NCBI GenBank assembly: GCA_002409285.1
Contig: DHUT01000024.1
Coordinates: 1-15,763 of the forward strand
Length of the DNA stretch: 15,763 bases
Source: Firmicutes bacterium UBA5227
GTDB taxonomy: Bacteria; Bacillota; Clostridia; Tissierellales; Sedimentibacteraceae
Reading direction: 5' to 3'
The position numbers and the translations under genes were made by a program. The notes under the pieces are model-generated. The model did no database searches. It worked only from the letters and a program-made list of their open reading frames with translations, and was not told the origin of the DNA. Positions 1-6,568 of this stretch are shown in pieces; position 1 is the first letter of the stretch; each line of letters starts with the position of its first letter.

Positions 1-200
1 GGACGGTTTGTTTAGAGGCGAATTGTAGTTTGGTGTAAATAAAACCAGATAATATGAACAGTTATCTGGTTTTTTAAATCGAAGCATAAAGACTTAGACC
101 AAACTGCAAAATCGCCAACGAAGAATGAACCGTCCCCGTGGCTCCCCCCCCGTGGCTCCTGCGTGGCTCCTGGCTCCGCCGTCCCCGTGGCTCCTGAATT
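1..200. repeat. REP-like palindromic repeat debris, GC-rich
   Basis: The window opens with GGACGGTT (1-8), and its inverse AACCGTCC lies at 129-136. Between them a second imperfect arm pair is visible (AGTTTGGT near 28-35 against ACCAAACT near 98-105), so 1-136 is a long imperfect inverted repeat built around the hairpin at 41-75. From 129 to 196 the unit CCGT(CCCC)GTGGCTCC recurs about four times in partial tandem form, in sharp GC contrast to its surroundings. Similar AACCGTCCCC-type repeats are scattered in many Firmicute genomes and often accompany REP-associated tyrosine transposases; that link is from memory and no such transposase is in the window. The element probably continues left of base 1. 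Confidence 0.55.
41..75 (+). terminator. perfect 12-bp hairpin with T run
   Basis: Bases 41-52 pair perfectly with 62-73 around a 9-nt loop, and the right arm runs into six T (70-75), which is the form of an intrinsic terminator on the plus strand. It lies inside the larger inverted repeat 1-136, so it may be the tip of a mobile palindromic element rather than the terminator of a gene left of the window. Confidence 0.6.
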
Positions 201-440
201 AAGTACTAATAAACTTCTCATTTTTAATTGTATTTTTTCTTGACATAGTATCAGTAGAAGTATAGAAAATATAAGAACACCATATGCTGTTTGAATAGGG
301 CAAGGTTAGATCTGATTGATTCCAAGGAAACGCAGCATTCTTTATAGCCATTAAATGGGCTTTTTCTATGCTCTTTAAAATAAAAAATAGTGACACCTCA
401 AATAGAACAAGGTTTGTCATAATTTAGATGGAATATTTAG
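201..440. other. non-coding leader region, no gene seen
   Basis: No supported gene lies here. A TTGACA at 240-245 followed 17 nt later by TAGAAA (263-268) could be a weak plus-strand promoter. The minus-strand open frame covering 199-420 has no ribosome site, and I recognise no family in it. Confidence 0.4.
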
Positions 441-469
441 TTGCAATTATGACAACACTAACATATAAT
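441..469 (+). promoter_or_regulatory. sigma-A-type promoter of the XRE operon
   Basis: TTGCAA (441-446), a 17-nt spacer and a perfect TATAAT (464-469). The expected transcription start near 476 coincides with the Shine-Dalgarno AAGGGAGG (476-483) of the gene starting at 491, so the leader would be very short. TTAGTTG and CAACACTAA flank the -35 region as a loose dyad (about 437-461) and could be the autoregulatory operator of the XRE protein; that is inference. Confidence 0.6.
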
Positions 470-490
470 ATAAGTAAGGGAGGTGTAGCT

Positions 491-829
491 ATGTTAAATT
501 TTGAATTAATTGCAGAAAGATTTAGAGAGTTACGAAATAGAAGTGGTTTTACACAAAGCATTATGGCTGAATATTTAGATGTTGATCAGAGCTATATTTC
601 AAAATGTGAAAAAGGTGAACGACAATTTAGTGTGGATGTATTGGATAAAGCAGCGGAACTTTTTGGATGCACTATGGATTATTTTGTGAATGAGTCTATT
701 GAATTTGTACAAATGCCAATAGCTCTTAGAGCAAAAAGTGTTACTATGGAGGATTTAAATACTATAGCTGCTATGAATAAAATAGCACTTAACTTAAGAT
801 TTATGGAAGGTTTACTTGAGGGGGAATAA
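491..829 (+). CDS. XRE-family HTH transcriptional regulator
   Basis: This 112-residue protein has an N-terminal lambda-repressor-like helix-turn-helix at about residues 6-62 (the stretch FTQSIMAEYLDVDQSYISKC contains the turn and recognition helix). A roughly 45-residue tail may serve in dimerisation or as a target of the neighbouring peptidase. An upstream ATG at 428 is in frame, but AAGGGAGG sits 7 nt before the ATG at 491 and the promoter -10 lies after 428, so 491 is the likely start. It is the first gene of a three-gene operon with an ImmA-like peptidase 3 nt downstream. By family knowledge, XRE regulators paired with ImmA/IrrE peptidases repress their own operon and are cleaved or inactivated on stress (ImmR/ImmA of ICEBs1, IrrE/DdrO). 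DNA binding is secure; the target is inferred. Confidence 0.88.
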   Translation: MLNFELIAERFRELRNRSGFTQSIMAEYLDVDQSYISKCEKGERQFSVDVLDKAAELFGCTMDYFVNESIEFVQMPIALRAKSVTMEDLNTIAAMNKIALNLRFMEGLLEGE

Positions 830-832
830 AAC

Positions 833-1591
833 TTGAAAGAGAAAATTGAACTAAACGGTGAAGCTGTAAATCTAAGAAAACAATTTGGTGAAGACTCTAA
901 TTCCCCAATAGATATATTCTCTCTAATTTATAATAACGATGACTTAACAATAGTATTTTATCCCATGAGTAGCCAATTAAGTGGTATTTGTATTAGAGAT
1001 GGAAATAATAAAATAATTGGAGTTAACTCCACCTCAACTTATGGAAGACAGCGCTTTACAATAGCACATGAACTTTATCATCTATTTTTTCATGAGGAAT
1101 TTAAAAGTATAGCTTGCTTTACAGATCTTGAAATGAATAAGGATCCAAAGGAGAAGGAAGCAGATATGTTTGCATCTTACTTTTTAGCTCCATATGAAGC
1201 ACTATCTTATTTCATAAAAGTTAAACTTGGAAAAGAAAAACAAGAACTTAATATAGAAGATGTTGTAAAAATAGAACAGAACTTTGGAATCAGTAGGCAG
1301 GCTATATTATGGAGACTAGTAAATGATGGATATTTAAGTCCTACTAAAGCAGACACTATGAAGACGGGAATAATAGTCTCAGCTAGAAAACTTGGCTATG
1401 ATGATGAATTATATACACCCACTCCAGAAGATAAGCAGTATGCTACTTTTGGAAAGTATATTAAATTAGCTGAAAAACTTAAGAACAATGATGCGATATC
1501 CCATGGTAAATATGAAGAGATTTTACTAAATGGATTTAGAAGTGATATTGTTTATGGGTTTGAATTAGACGAGGAAGAAGTATATGACTGA
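833..1591 (+). CDS. ImmA/IrrE-family metallopeptidase (COG2856)
   Basis: A 252-residue predicted zinc peptidase. The gluzincin motif HELYH is at residues 79-83 (His79, Glu80, His83), and the downstream KEKEADMFASYFLAP stretch (106-120) supplies the third ligand, probably Glu109, as in IrrE and ImmA. The C-terminal about 130 residues contain a segment like the post-peptidase helices of the family (IEQNFGISRQAILWRL), then a region I do not recognise. The start is TTG at 833, with GAGGGGG (819-824) at good spacing; no better ATG lies nearby. It follows the XRE gene by 3 nt and overlaps the next gene by 8 nt, which indicates translational coupling. Likely role: cleaves the XRE partner to derepress the operon; that substrate is inferred from family precedent. 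Confidence 0.88.
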   Translation: MKEKIELNGEAVNLRKQFGEDSNSPIDIFSLIYNNDDLTIVFYPMSSQLSGICIRDGNNKIIGVNSTSTYGRQRFTIAHELYHLFFHEEFKSIACFTDLEMNKDPKEKEADMFASYFLAPYEALSYFIKVKLGKEKQELNIEDVVKIEQNFGISRQAILWRLVNDGYLSPTKADTMKTGIIVSARKLGYDDELYTPTPEDKQYATFGKYIKLAEKLKNNDAISHGKYEEILLNGFRSDIVYGFELDEEEVYD

Positions 1592-2117
1592 TAAACTATT
1601 TTTCGATACAGATTGTATCTCTGCCTTCTTGTGGGTGAAGGAAGAGAACATTCTATTTAAACTATATCCAGGAAAGATAATACTACCTAGCCCTGTATTT
1701 AATGAATTATCTAATCCTAGTATTCCGCACATAAAGCGAAAAGTTAATGAATTATGTTTAAGTGGAGATATTTCTACAAAAGAAATACTAGTAAATACAG
1801 AGGAGTACAAGCTATACTATGAATTAGCAATTTCACCACCTAAAGGGGAAAGAATAATTGGTAAAGGTGAAGCGGCAGCTATAGCTCTAGCTAAAACATA
1901 TAATGGATTTATTGCTTCTAATAACTTAAGAGATATATCAAAGTATGTATATAAATATGAATTGGAACACATAACTACTGGTGATATATTAGTGGCTGCA
2001 TTAAATAAAGGATATATAGATGAGCCAACTGGGAATCAAATATGGACAAACATGATTAGTAAAAGAAGAATGCTACCAACAGCTACCTTTACTGAGTACC
2101 TAAAGAGGATTGAGTAA
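1584..2117 (+). CDS. PIN-like-domain protein, putative RNase toxin or effector
   Basis: A 177-residue protein with the layout of a PIN-fold nuclease: a hydrophobic first strand ending in acidic residues (LFFDTDC, Asp8/Asp10), an acidic residue after the second helix (FNEL, Glu41), a GKGEAAAIALA helix with Glu96, and ASNNLRD with Asn114/Asp117 at the last active-site strand. PIN domains are Mg-dependent ribonucleases and common toxins of VapBC-type systems. The start ATG lies inside the end of the peptidase gene (8-nt overlap), so the two are coupled. The context (regulator, protease, nuclease) suggests that stress-triggered cleavage of the regulator releases expression of this nuclease. PIN assignment is by motif reading only. 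Confidence 0.72.
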   Translation: MTDKLFFDTDCISAFLWVKEENILFKLYPGKIILPSPVFNELSNPSIPHIKRKVNELCLSGDISTKEILVNTEEYKLYYELAISPPKGERIIGKGEAAAIALAKTYNGFIASNNLRDISKYVYKYELEHITTGDILVAALNKGYIDEPTGNQIWTNMISKRRMLPTATFTEYLKRIE

Positions 2118-2259
2118 GGGACAAGAACTTATAATTAATTTTAAAGAGATTGAAATTGAAGGACAATATGTAACCGCCGAAAAAAAGGCCGTATTGTTTA
2201 AGCCACCGGCATCCGATATAATAGCAGTACAAGCAATAGGATTATTTACTTACCAGTAG
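2110..2259 (+). other. orphan 49-codon open frame, possible gene remnant
   Basis: A frame opening at a TTG (2110) within the end of the PIN gene runs 49 codons and has protein-like composition (for example IIAVQAIGLF), but no ribosome site and no family I recognise. It ends inside the IS66 transposase remnant on the other strand. It may be the 3' piece of a gene cut off during the rearrangements to its right. Confidence 0.2.
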
Positions 2260-2877
2260 ATTTTTATTTACAGTTAAAATTTCAGAATCTGAGCTCCTTA
2301 CGTAGTCAGGAAGAAACTCTGACCATGGCAGATAATGTTCCAACTGCTTTTCGTCATTCAGGTTGTCCAACTGGGGAAGCTCTGTAAGAAGATATTCAAT
2401 ATACTTAAATATGTTTAAATTATTGATACCGGCAGATTCAACCAATGAATACATAACAGCATTGCATACAGCTCCTTCAGGTGTATCAGCAAACAGCCAT
2501 GCTCTCCTGTGAACTGCAAAGGGCCTGATGGATCTTTCAACTAAATTTGTAGTTAACGGGATTCGTCCGTCATTTAGGAACTGTCCAAGTTCTACATGCT
2601 GATTTTTTATGTATGTTAATGCTTCTTTAAGTTTTTCATTTGTTATAATTTTCTGTGATGTTTTTTCATACCATGCTAAAATTTCCTCATAAATCGGTCT
2701 TGAAAATTTATTCCTATTCTCAACCCTTTCATCATCAGGCATATCTGATAGTTCTTCTTCTATTTCGAACAGACGTTTTACATACTTAGTAAGCGTCAAA
2801 TTTGCGGGTACATATACAAGAGAAGAAAAAAATGAGATAATACTCCAAAAGAAACTAATAGAGAAAGTTAGGATCAT
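2242..2877 (-). pseudogene. tnpC: IS66 transposase (TnpC), C-terminal fragment
   Basis: The open frame gives 211 residues, of which about residue 28 onward matches the C-terminal third of IS66 DDE transposases: a KRLFEIEEEL helix, the conserved LTTNLVERSIRPFAVHRRAW block (about 108-127) carrying the catalytic Glu of the DDE triad, WLFADTPEGA, and the late LPWSEFLP motif. The usual protein is about 450-530 residues, so the zinc-binding N-terminus and the two catalytic Asp residues are missing. The first about 27 codons (MILTFSISFF and on) are unrelated sequence read through at the junction near 2800. The fragment cannot be an active transposase. Confidence 0.85.
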
Positions 2878-2910
2878 TAAAATCTAAAAAGGTAGAATGG
2901 AGGAAAGCTC

Positions 2911-3253
2911 ATGAATATGAAGAAGATTAGCCATGAGATGAATTTACAGAAATGGACACAGATAGTCGAGGAATGCAGAAACAGTGGTAAAGTGGTGTGA
3001 TGAAAATAATATTAATATCAAAACATACTACTACTGGCAGCGCAGGGTATTAAATGCTGTTTGTAATGAATTAGCAATTGCTGAAAATAATGTTGAAAAA
3101 TCACCTACCTTTTCAGAAATCATACTTCCCGGTACAAGAACATCTGAAGTTGCAATAACACTAACCCTGAATAATATATCGCCTCAAATACATAACGGAG
3201 CTGATGAATCAGTGATATCACAGACATTGAAGGTATTAAGGAACATATGTTAA
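2911..3253 (+). pseudogene. tnpA: IS66 accessory protein TnpA, frameshifted
   Basis: An ATG at 2911 with GGAGGA (2899-2904) starts a typical IS66 Orf1 N-terminus (NLQKWTQIVEECRNSGK), which stops at 2998-3000. The family continuation (VKWCDENNINIKTYYYWQRR) resumes from about 2987 in the next frame and runs to 3253. IS66 TnpA carries a helix-turn-helix and is about 100-130 residues; a small deletion near 2985-2992 explains the break. The second frame overlaps tnpB by 7 nt, as in intact IS66 elements. The frame opening at GTG 2984 should not be read as a complete gene. Confidence 0.8.
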
Positions 3254-3561
3254 AAGATTTCTCTGATGTTTCACATATTTACATTGCATGCGGATACACA
3301 GATATGAGAAGAGGAATAGACGGGTTAGCTTCAATTGTCCAGCAAACATTTAAATTAGATCCATTTGAAGATAGTATATTTTTGTTTTGCGGGAGGAAAC
3401 CAAGCAGGATAAAGGCACTTTACTGGGATAAAAACGGATTTGTAATGTTGTATAAAAGATTAGAAGAAGGCAAGTTCCAATGGCCAAGAACTGATAATGA
3501 AGTTCGAGATTTAACAATTCAACAGTTAAGGTGGTTGATGGAGGGTTTAAATATAGACTAA
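3247..3561 (+). pseudogene. tnpB: IS66 accessory protein TnpB, slightly truncated
   Basis: The 104 residues match IS66 Orf2: ACGYTDMRRGIDGLA near residue 14-28, FLFCGRKPSRIKALYWDKNG (46-65) and the final RWLMEGLNID. In the family this end is followed by Gln-Pro-Lys-Ala and a short tail. Here the Gln position is TAA (3559-3561), yet the following codons still read PKAHKAV before similarity ends near 3588. A single C-to-T change (CAA to TAA) therefore probably removed the last residues, and the sequence then switches to the DUF1016 fragment on the other strand. The gene may still be translated, but it has no functional partners here. Confidence 0.8.
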
Positions 3562-3589
3562 CCAAAGGCACATAAAGCAGTTTCAAAAT

Positions 3590-4000
3590 TAGATTCAAGA
3601 TATAGTTATAAAAAACGAGATCTATATAATAATGTTCACCATCAAAAGTAATATGTTTTTGCCTTGCAACAAAAGAAAATCCTCGTCCAAGCTCCAATAG
3701 AAAATTTTGCAAATGATTAATCAACCCCTGCTCAATGTCTTTTTCATATAAATTCGGTGTTTGGTCTAATCCTAAAAATTCAAGAACATATGGGTCTCTG
3801 ATTATATCTTTTGCATCTATACCCTTTTCTAATGCCTGAATTTCATTTCTCACACTATCTTTATTTTGACTTGATAATAATCGTTGATAATAAAAGCTAT
3901 TTATTTGTCTTTCTAACTGTCTTGTGCTCCAATTCGATTTTACACATTCATTTAAATAAAAAGTGCGAGCTTTATCGTCTTCAACCTTTAAATTAAACAA
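3590..4000 (-). pseudogene. DUF1016/YhcG-type PDDEXK nuclease, internal fragment
   Basis: Read on the minus strand from 4000, the frame matches the central part of DUF1016 (YhcG, PDDEXK-like) proteins: VEDDKARTFYLNECVKSNWS, RQLERQINSFYYQRL, then DPYVLEFLGL and the nuclease segment with FSFVARQKHI, YYIDLVFYN. The N-terminal domain is missing upstream of about 3998, and the sequence stops after YNYIL at about 3592, just where the family continues with the Asp-Leu-Lys active-site strand. The remaining 80 codons to 3350 are an antisense read of tnpB. About 136 of roughly 350 residues remain. DUF1016 proteins occur with restriction-modification and defence genes, so this is a dead accessory gene cut on both sides. 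Confidence 0.78.
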
Positions 4001-4144
4001 AAGGAACTTGGCTTATTATCCTGCACCTTTGGACAAAATATTGCAATTCAGAACCTGGATAATACCATAAGTGAAATATTTACAGAAAGTATAGAAAGTG
4101 AGAGGGAGAATGCTAAATGTATTGATTTTCTGAGTGCAAGGTAA
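3992..4144 (+). other. orphan coding-like frame, gene 3' end
   Basis: From the right edge of the DUF1016 fragment a plus-strand frame runs to TAA at 4142-4144 with protein-like composition (IAIQNLDNTISEIF, then SERENAKCIDFLSAR). It has no start codon or ribosome site and no family I recognise. Its abrupt beginning at the junction near 4000 suggests the 3' end of a gene lost in the rearrangement. Confidence 0.25.
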
Positions 4145-4174
4145 AAGATACCTGAGGGTAACTCGGGTATCTTT
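4144..4174 (-). terminator. terminator of the ABC transporter operon
   Basis: Bases 4144-4156 pair with 4162-4174 around a 5-nt loop; 12 of 13 pairs are canonical on the minus strand, with one mismatch. On the minus strand the stem ends in a short U run. It lies 7 nt past the stop of the ATPase gene and can work in both directions, also closing the orphan frame that ends at 4144. Confidence 0.75.
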
Positions 4175-4181
4175 AAATGCA

Positions 4182-4916
4182 TTAAATATCTTCAAAATAA
4201 ACCTGCTTCAGGAAATGCCTTAAATTTTCATTTGATGATTGATTAAAAATGTAATCAGGTGTTCCGTCAGCTTCAATTTTCTCATTGTTAAGGAAGAGGA
4301 TTCTTGTGGCAAAGCGTCTTACAGCATTTATCTGATGAGTCACAATCAGCATGGTCTGACCTTCCTTTGCCAAATCACTTATAGTTTCAAAAACTTCGTG
4401 AGAAATCCCCGGGTCCAGGGATGAAGTAGGCTCATCAAAAATCATGATTTCAGGTTCCATAGCCAGCGCTCTTGCAATTGCAACTCTCTGCTGCTGACCT
4501 CCGGATAAATTGTTGGGATATTGCTCATATTTATCGAGCATGTGTACTTTGTCAAGCAATAACTTGCTTTTCTCGTCAGCATCCGATTTATTATATTTTA
4601 AAATAGTTTTGAGAGGCATGCTTACATTTTGTCCCACCTTGTAGTGGGGAAATAAATTAAAATTTTGAAAAACCATTCCAATCTTGCCATTTGTGCTTGT
4701 AGTGCCATTGACTCTTTTACCGTTAAGGAGAATTTCTCCTGAGTTAATCTTCTCCAGCCCTGCTATGCAGCGTACTAATGTGCTTTTGCCGCTGCCGCTG
4801 GCTCCGATTATAGCCACAACCTCACCTGTGTCAATCTTCATATTCAATAACTTCAACACCGGAATGCCGACGTAGCTTTTAGATAAATCATTAACTTCGA
4901 TTATTGTTTTACCCAT
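4182..4916 (-). CDS. amino-acid-type ABC transporter ATP-binding protein
   Basis: The 244-residue cytoplasmic ATPase of a polar-amino-acid-type importer (GlnQ/HisP class, usual length 240-250). All motifs are present: Walker A GASGSGKST (38-46), Q-loop MVFQNFNLFPH (Gln84), signature LSGGQQQR (137-144), Walker B IMIFDEPTSSLDP (157-169) and switch His194 in VTHQ. An earlier in-frame ATG at 4940 exists, but AGGAGG lies directly before the ATG at 4916, which also begins the conserved region. The start overlaps the end of the permease gene by 16 nt, so the two are coupled. It powers uptake with the permease and binding protein upstream in the operon. Substrate cannot be read from the ATPase. Confidence 0.93.
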   Translation of the reverse strand: MGKTIIEVNDLSKSYVGIPVLKLLNMKIDTGEVVAIIGASGSGKSTLVRCIAGLEKINSGEILLNGKRVNGTTSTNGKIGMVFQNFNLFPHYKVGQNVSMPLKTILKYNKSDADEKSKLLLDKVHMLDKYEQYPNNLSGGQQQRVAIARALAMEPEIMIFDEPTSSLDPGISHEVFETISDLAKEGQTMLIVTHQINAVRRFATRILFLNNEKIEADGTPDYIFNQSSNENLRHFLKQVYFEDI

Positions 4917-5569
4917 ACAGATGACCTCCTTTCCACCCACCTGGCAAAAAAGGTTACAAAATAGGTCATGGCAAAATAAACAACTGCCATTGTTATATAT
5001 ATTTCAAAAGGATGATATGTTTTTGCATAAATTTGATTTCCAAGCTTTGTAAGCTCTACAATAGGTAAAACCGAGGTAATTGAAGTTTCTTTTATTATGG
5101 ACGAAAATCCGTTCATAAATGACGGAACGGCTATTCTTAAAGACTGAGGCAAAATAATATGCATTGTTGTCTGAATATTGCTATAACCAAGCATTGCGGC
5201 AGCTTCATACTGTCCTTTGTCGATTGACAAAATAGAAGCTCTGACAACCTCAGACAAATATGCTCCGCTGTTCAAGCCCATAGTAAGTATTGATGCGGTA
5301 ATTGTTCCTATTTTAATTCCGAAGGATGGTAGGCCATAGTACATAATGAAAAGCTGTATCATTAAAGGGGTACCCCTGAAAAACTCAACATATGCCGAGA
5401 GAATAAAGTGAATAATCCTATGCAGCTTTCTTGTCCGTAAACTTCCAACAATTACAGCTATTATCAGCGTTAAAATAAATGCTCCTATACCGATTTTTAA
5501 TGTAATGGCTATAGCAGAGGGCAATAAATGCAAAAATGGTTTTATTACTGTAAAGTCCAGATTTCTCAT
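4901..5569 (-). CDS. amino-acid-type ABC transporter permease (HisM/GlnP family)
   Basis: A 222-residue inner-membrane permease with the family hallmark YVEFFRGTPLMIQLF (60-74) and the EAA loop that docks on the ATPase (YEAAAMLGYSNIQTTMHIIL, 121-140). Hydrophobic segments lie at about 20-42, 52-75, 86-105, 150-170 and 188-208. Length and features are normal for the family. The start at 5569 is preceded by AGGAG at 7-nt spacing. Only one permease gene is present, so the channel is probably a homodimer. A 111-nt gap with inverted repeats separates it from the binding-protein gene. Confidence 0.93.
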   Translation of the reverse strand: MRNLDFTVIKPFLHLLPSAIAITLKIGIGAFILTLIIAVIVGSLRTRKLHRIIHFILSAYVEFFRGTPLMIQLFIMYYGLPSFGIKIGTITASILTMGLNSGAYLSEVVRASILSIDKGQYEAAAMLGYSNIQTTMHIILPQSLRIAVPSFMNGFSSIIKETSITSVLPIVELTKLGNQIYAKTYHPFEIYITMAVVYFAMTYFVTFFARWVERRSSVWVKQ

Positions 5570-5585
5570 AAAAAACTCCTAAGCT

Positions 5586-5661
5586 ATGGCTGTTACTTTG
5601 GTTTTTAATATGCCATACATAGCATATAACCCATGACATTTATGTCTGATGCAACAGCCAT
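5586..5661 (-). promoter_or_regulatory. intercistronic stem-loop between binding protein and permease
   Basis: ATGGCTGTT (5586-5594) and AACAGCCAT (5653-5661) form a perfect 9-bp stem around a 58-nt loop. The loop contains a smaller dyad (GACAT/ATGTC, 5635-5646). Such structures between a binding-protein gene and its permease commonly stabilise the upstream mRNA or reduce downstream expression, giving excess binding protein; here that is inference. No T run follows, so it is not a simple terminator. Confidence 0.45.
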
Positions 5662-5680
5662 TTTCAATTGCTTTATAAAA

Positions 5681-6517
5681 TTAATCAGCGGCAAGCCATT
5701 CTACAGCTATATTGTCATATGTTCCGTTTTCTTTTAAGTCATCAATAGCTTCTTCAATTTTTCCTACTAATGAATGGGCACCGTCCTTGGCAATAACTGC
5801 TATGCCGACTTCGTGAATAGGGTCGTTAATTACCTTAAATTCAGGATTACCCTTAGCCTGCTCATTTGCATAGGTGGAGCCGACTATAATAGCGTCAATT
5901 CTACCGTTGGCAAGTTCTGCATAAGCATCTGCGTTCCTGTTATAATGTTTAACCTCGGCAGGTTCAATTCCCATTTCCGGCAGGCTTTCTGCAGCCTGTG
6001 CAGCAGATGAAGAATCCTGAATTCCGATTACCTTTCCGGATAAATCTTCCTTTGATTTTATTTCTTCGTTGTCTGCTTTAATCACTACCACATCAGCCAG
6101 GATATAGTAATTGCTGCTTATTTCAACAGCATCTGTTGCGGCAGTTGCTTCTTCCGGAGACATAGCAGACATTATAATATCAAAATTTCCGTTATTTACT
6201 CCTGCTATCAATCCTTCCCAGGGAGTATTTACGAATTCTGCTTTAACTCCTAATTCTTCGGCTATTGCAGTGGCGAGACCCGGGTCAAATCCGACAATCT
6301 CATTATTTTCATTGATGCTTTCAAAGGGAGGATACTCAGGGCACATTCCTACTTTTAGAACCTTGCTGTCCAGCACTGATTGCAGAGATGTGTCTTCTGC
6401 TTCATTTTTCTCCTGACTTCCTTTTGGTTCATTTGCATTAGAACTGCATGCTGTAAATGATAAAAGAGATAATGCAATCAATGTTACAATTATAAAAGAC
6501 TTAAATATTTTATTCAA
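5681..6517 (-). CDS. ABC transporter substrate-binding lipoprotein, unusual ligand site
   Basis: A 278-residue extracytoplasmic binding protein of the SBP_bac_3 family. A Lys-containing N-terminus, a hydrophobic core and LSFTAC with Cys24 form a lipoprotein signal; a Ser/Asn/Glu-rich linker leads to the two-lobe domain from about residue 52 (LKVGMCPEYPPFE). The first in-frame start, GTG at 6526, overlaps the Shine-Dalgarno. TTG at 6517 sits 8 nt after AGGAG and is preferred. Odd point: family members binding alpha-amino acids have an Arg in the T-x-E-R segment and an Asp after the DAV strand. Here the corresponding segments read SPEEATAATDAV (120-131) and RIDAIIVGS (206-214), with no Arg and Gly in place of the Asp. 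The ligand may therefore not be a normal alpha-amino acid. Confidence 0.92.
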   Translation of the reverse strand: MNKIFKSFIIVTLIALSLLSFTACSSNANEPKGSQEKNEAEDTSLQSVLDSKVLKVGMCPEYPPFESINENNEIVGFDPGLATAIAEELGVKAEFVNTPWEGLIAGVNNGNFDIIMSAMSPEEATAATDAVEISSNYYILADVVVIKADNEEIKSKEDLSGKVIGIQDSSSAAQAAESLPEMGIEPAEVKHYNRNADAYAELANGRIDAIIVGSTYANEQAKGNPEFKVINDPIHEVGIAVIAKDGAHSLVGKIEEAIDDLKENGTYDNIAVEWLAAD

Positions 6518-6548
6518 TTTTGTCACTCCTGTACATTTATTATAATAA

Positions 6549-6566
6549 TTAAAACTATAGTTTTAA
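6549..6566. promoter_or_regulatory. 18-bp perfect palindrome, possible operator
   Basis: TTAAAACTATAGTTTTAA is a perfect 18-bp palindrome in the gap between the desulfidase stop and the binding-protein ribosome site, about 19 nt upstream of the AGGAG at 6526-6530. It has no T run of terminator type. It could be an operator for a dimeric regulator of an internal promoter, or simply an AT-rich chance palindrome. Confidence 0.4.
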
Positions 6567-6568
6567 AA

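Larger units (their letters stand above)
2242..3590. mobile_element. IS66-family remnants in head-to-head arrangement
   Basis: IS66 elements normally carry tnpA, tnpB and tnpC in the same direction. Here the 3' half of a tnpC lies on the minus strand (2242 to about 2800), and a tnpA-tnpB pair lies on the plus strand (2911 to about 3588). The tnpC 5' half is absent. tnpA is frameshifted and tnpB has an early stop. No terminal inverted repeats could be identified. Two decayed partial copies, or one copy broken by inversion and deletion, explain this. Confidence 0.75.

Noticed and set aside
12..221. Minus-strand 69-codon frame
   Set aside because: It is a translation of the palindromic GC-rich repeat; composition (Gly/Pro-rich) follows from the repeat.
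341..370. Terminator at AGCC-ATTAAATG-GGCT followed by T run
   Set aside because: Only four base pairs; no gene ends upstream of it.
199..420. Minus-strand 73-codon frame upstream of the XRE gene
   Set aside because: No ribosome site, no recognised family, and it lies in the promoter region of the divergent operon.
428..490. Longer N-terminus for the XRE protein from the ATG at 428
   Set aside because: The -10 box (464-469) and the Shine-Dalgarno (476-483) both lie after 428.
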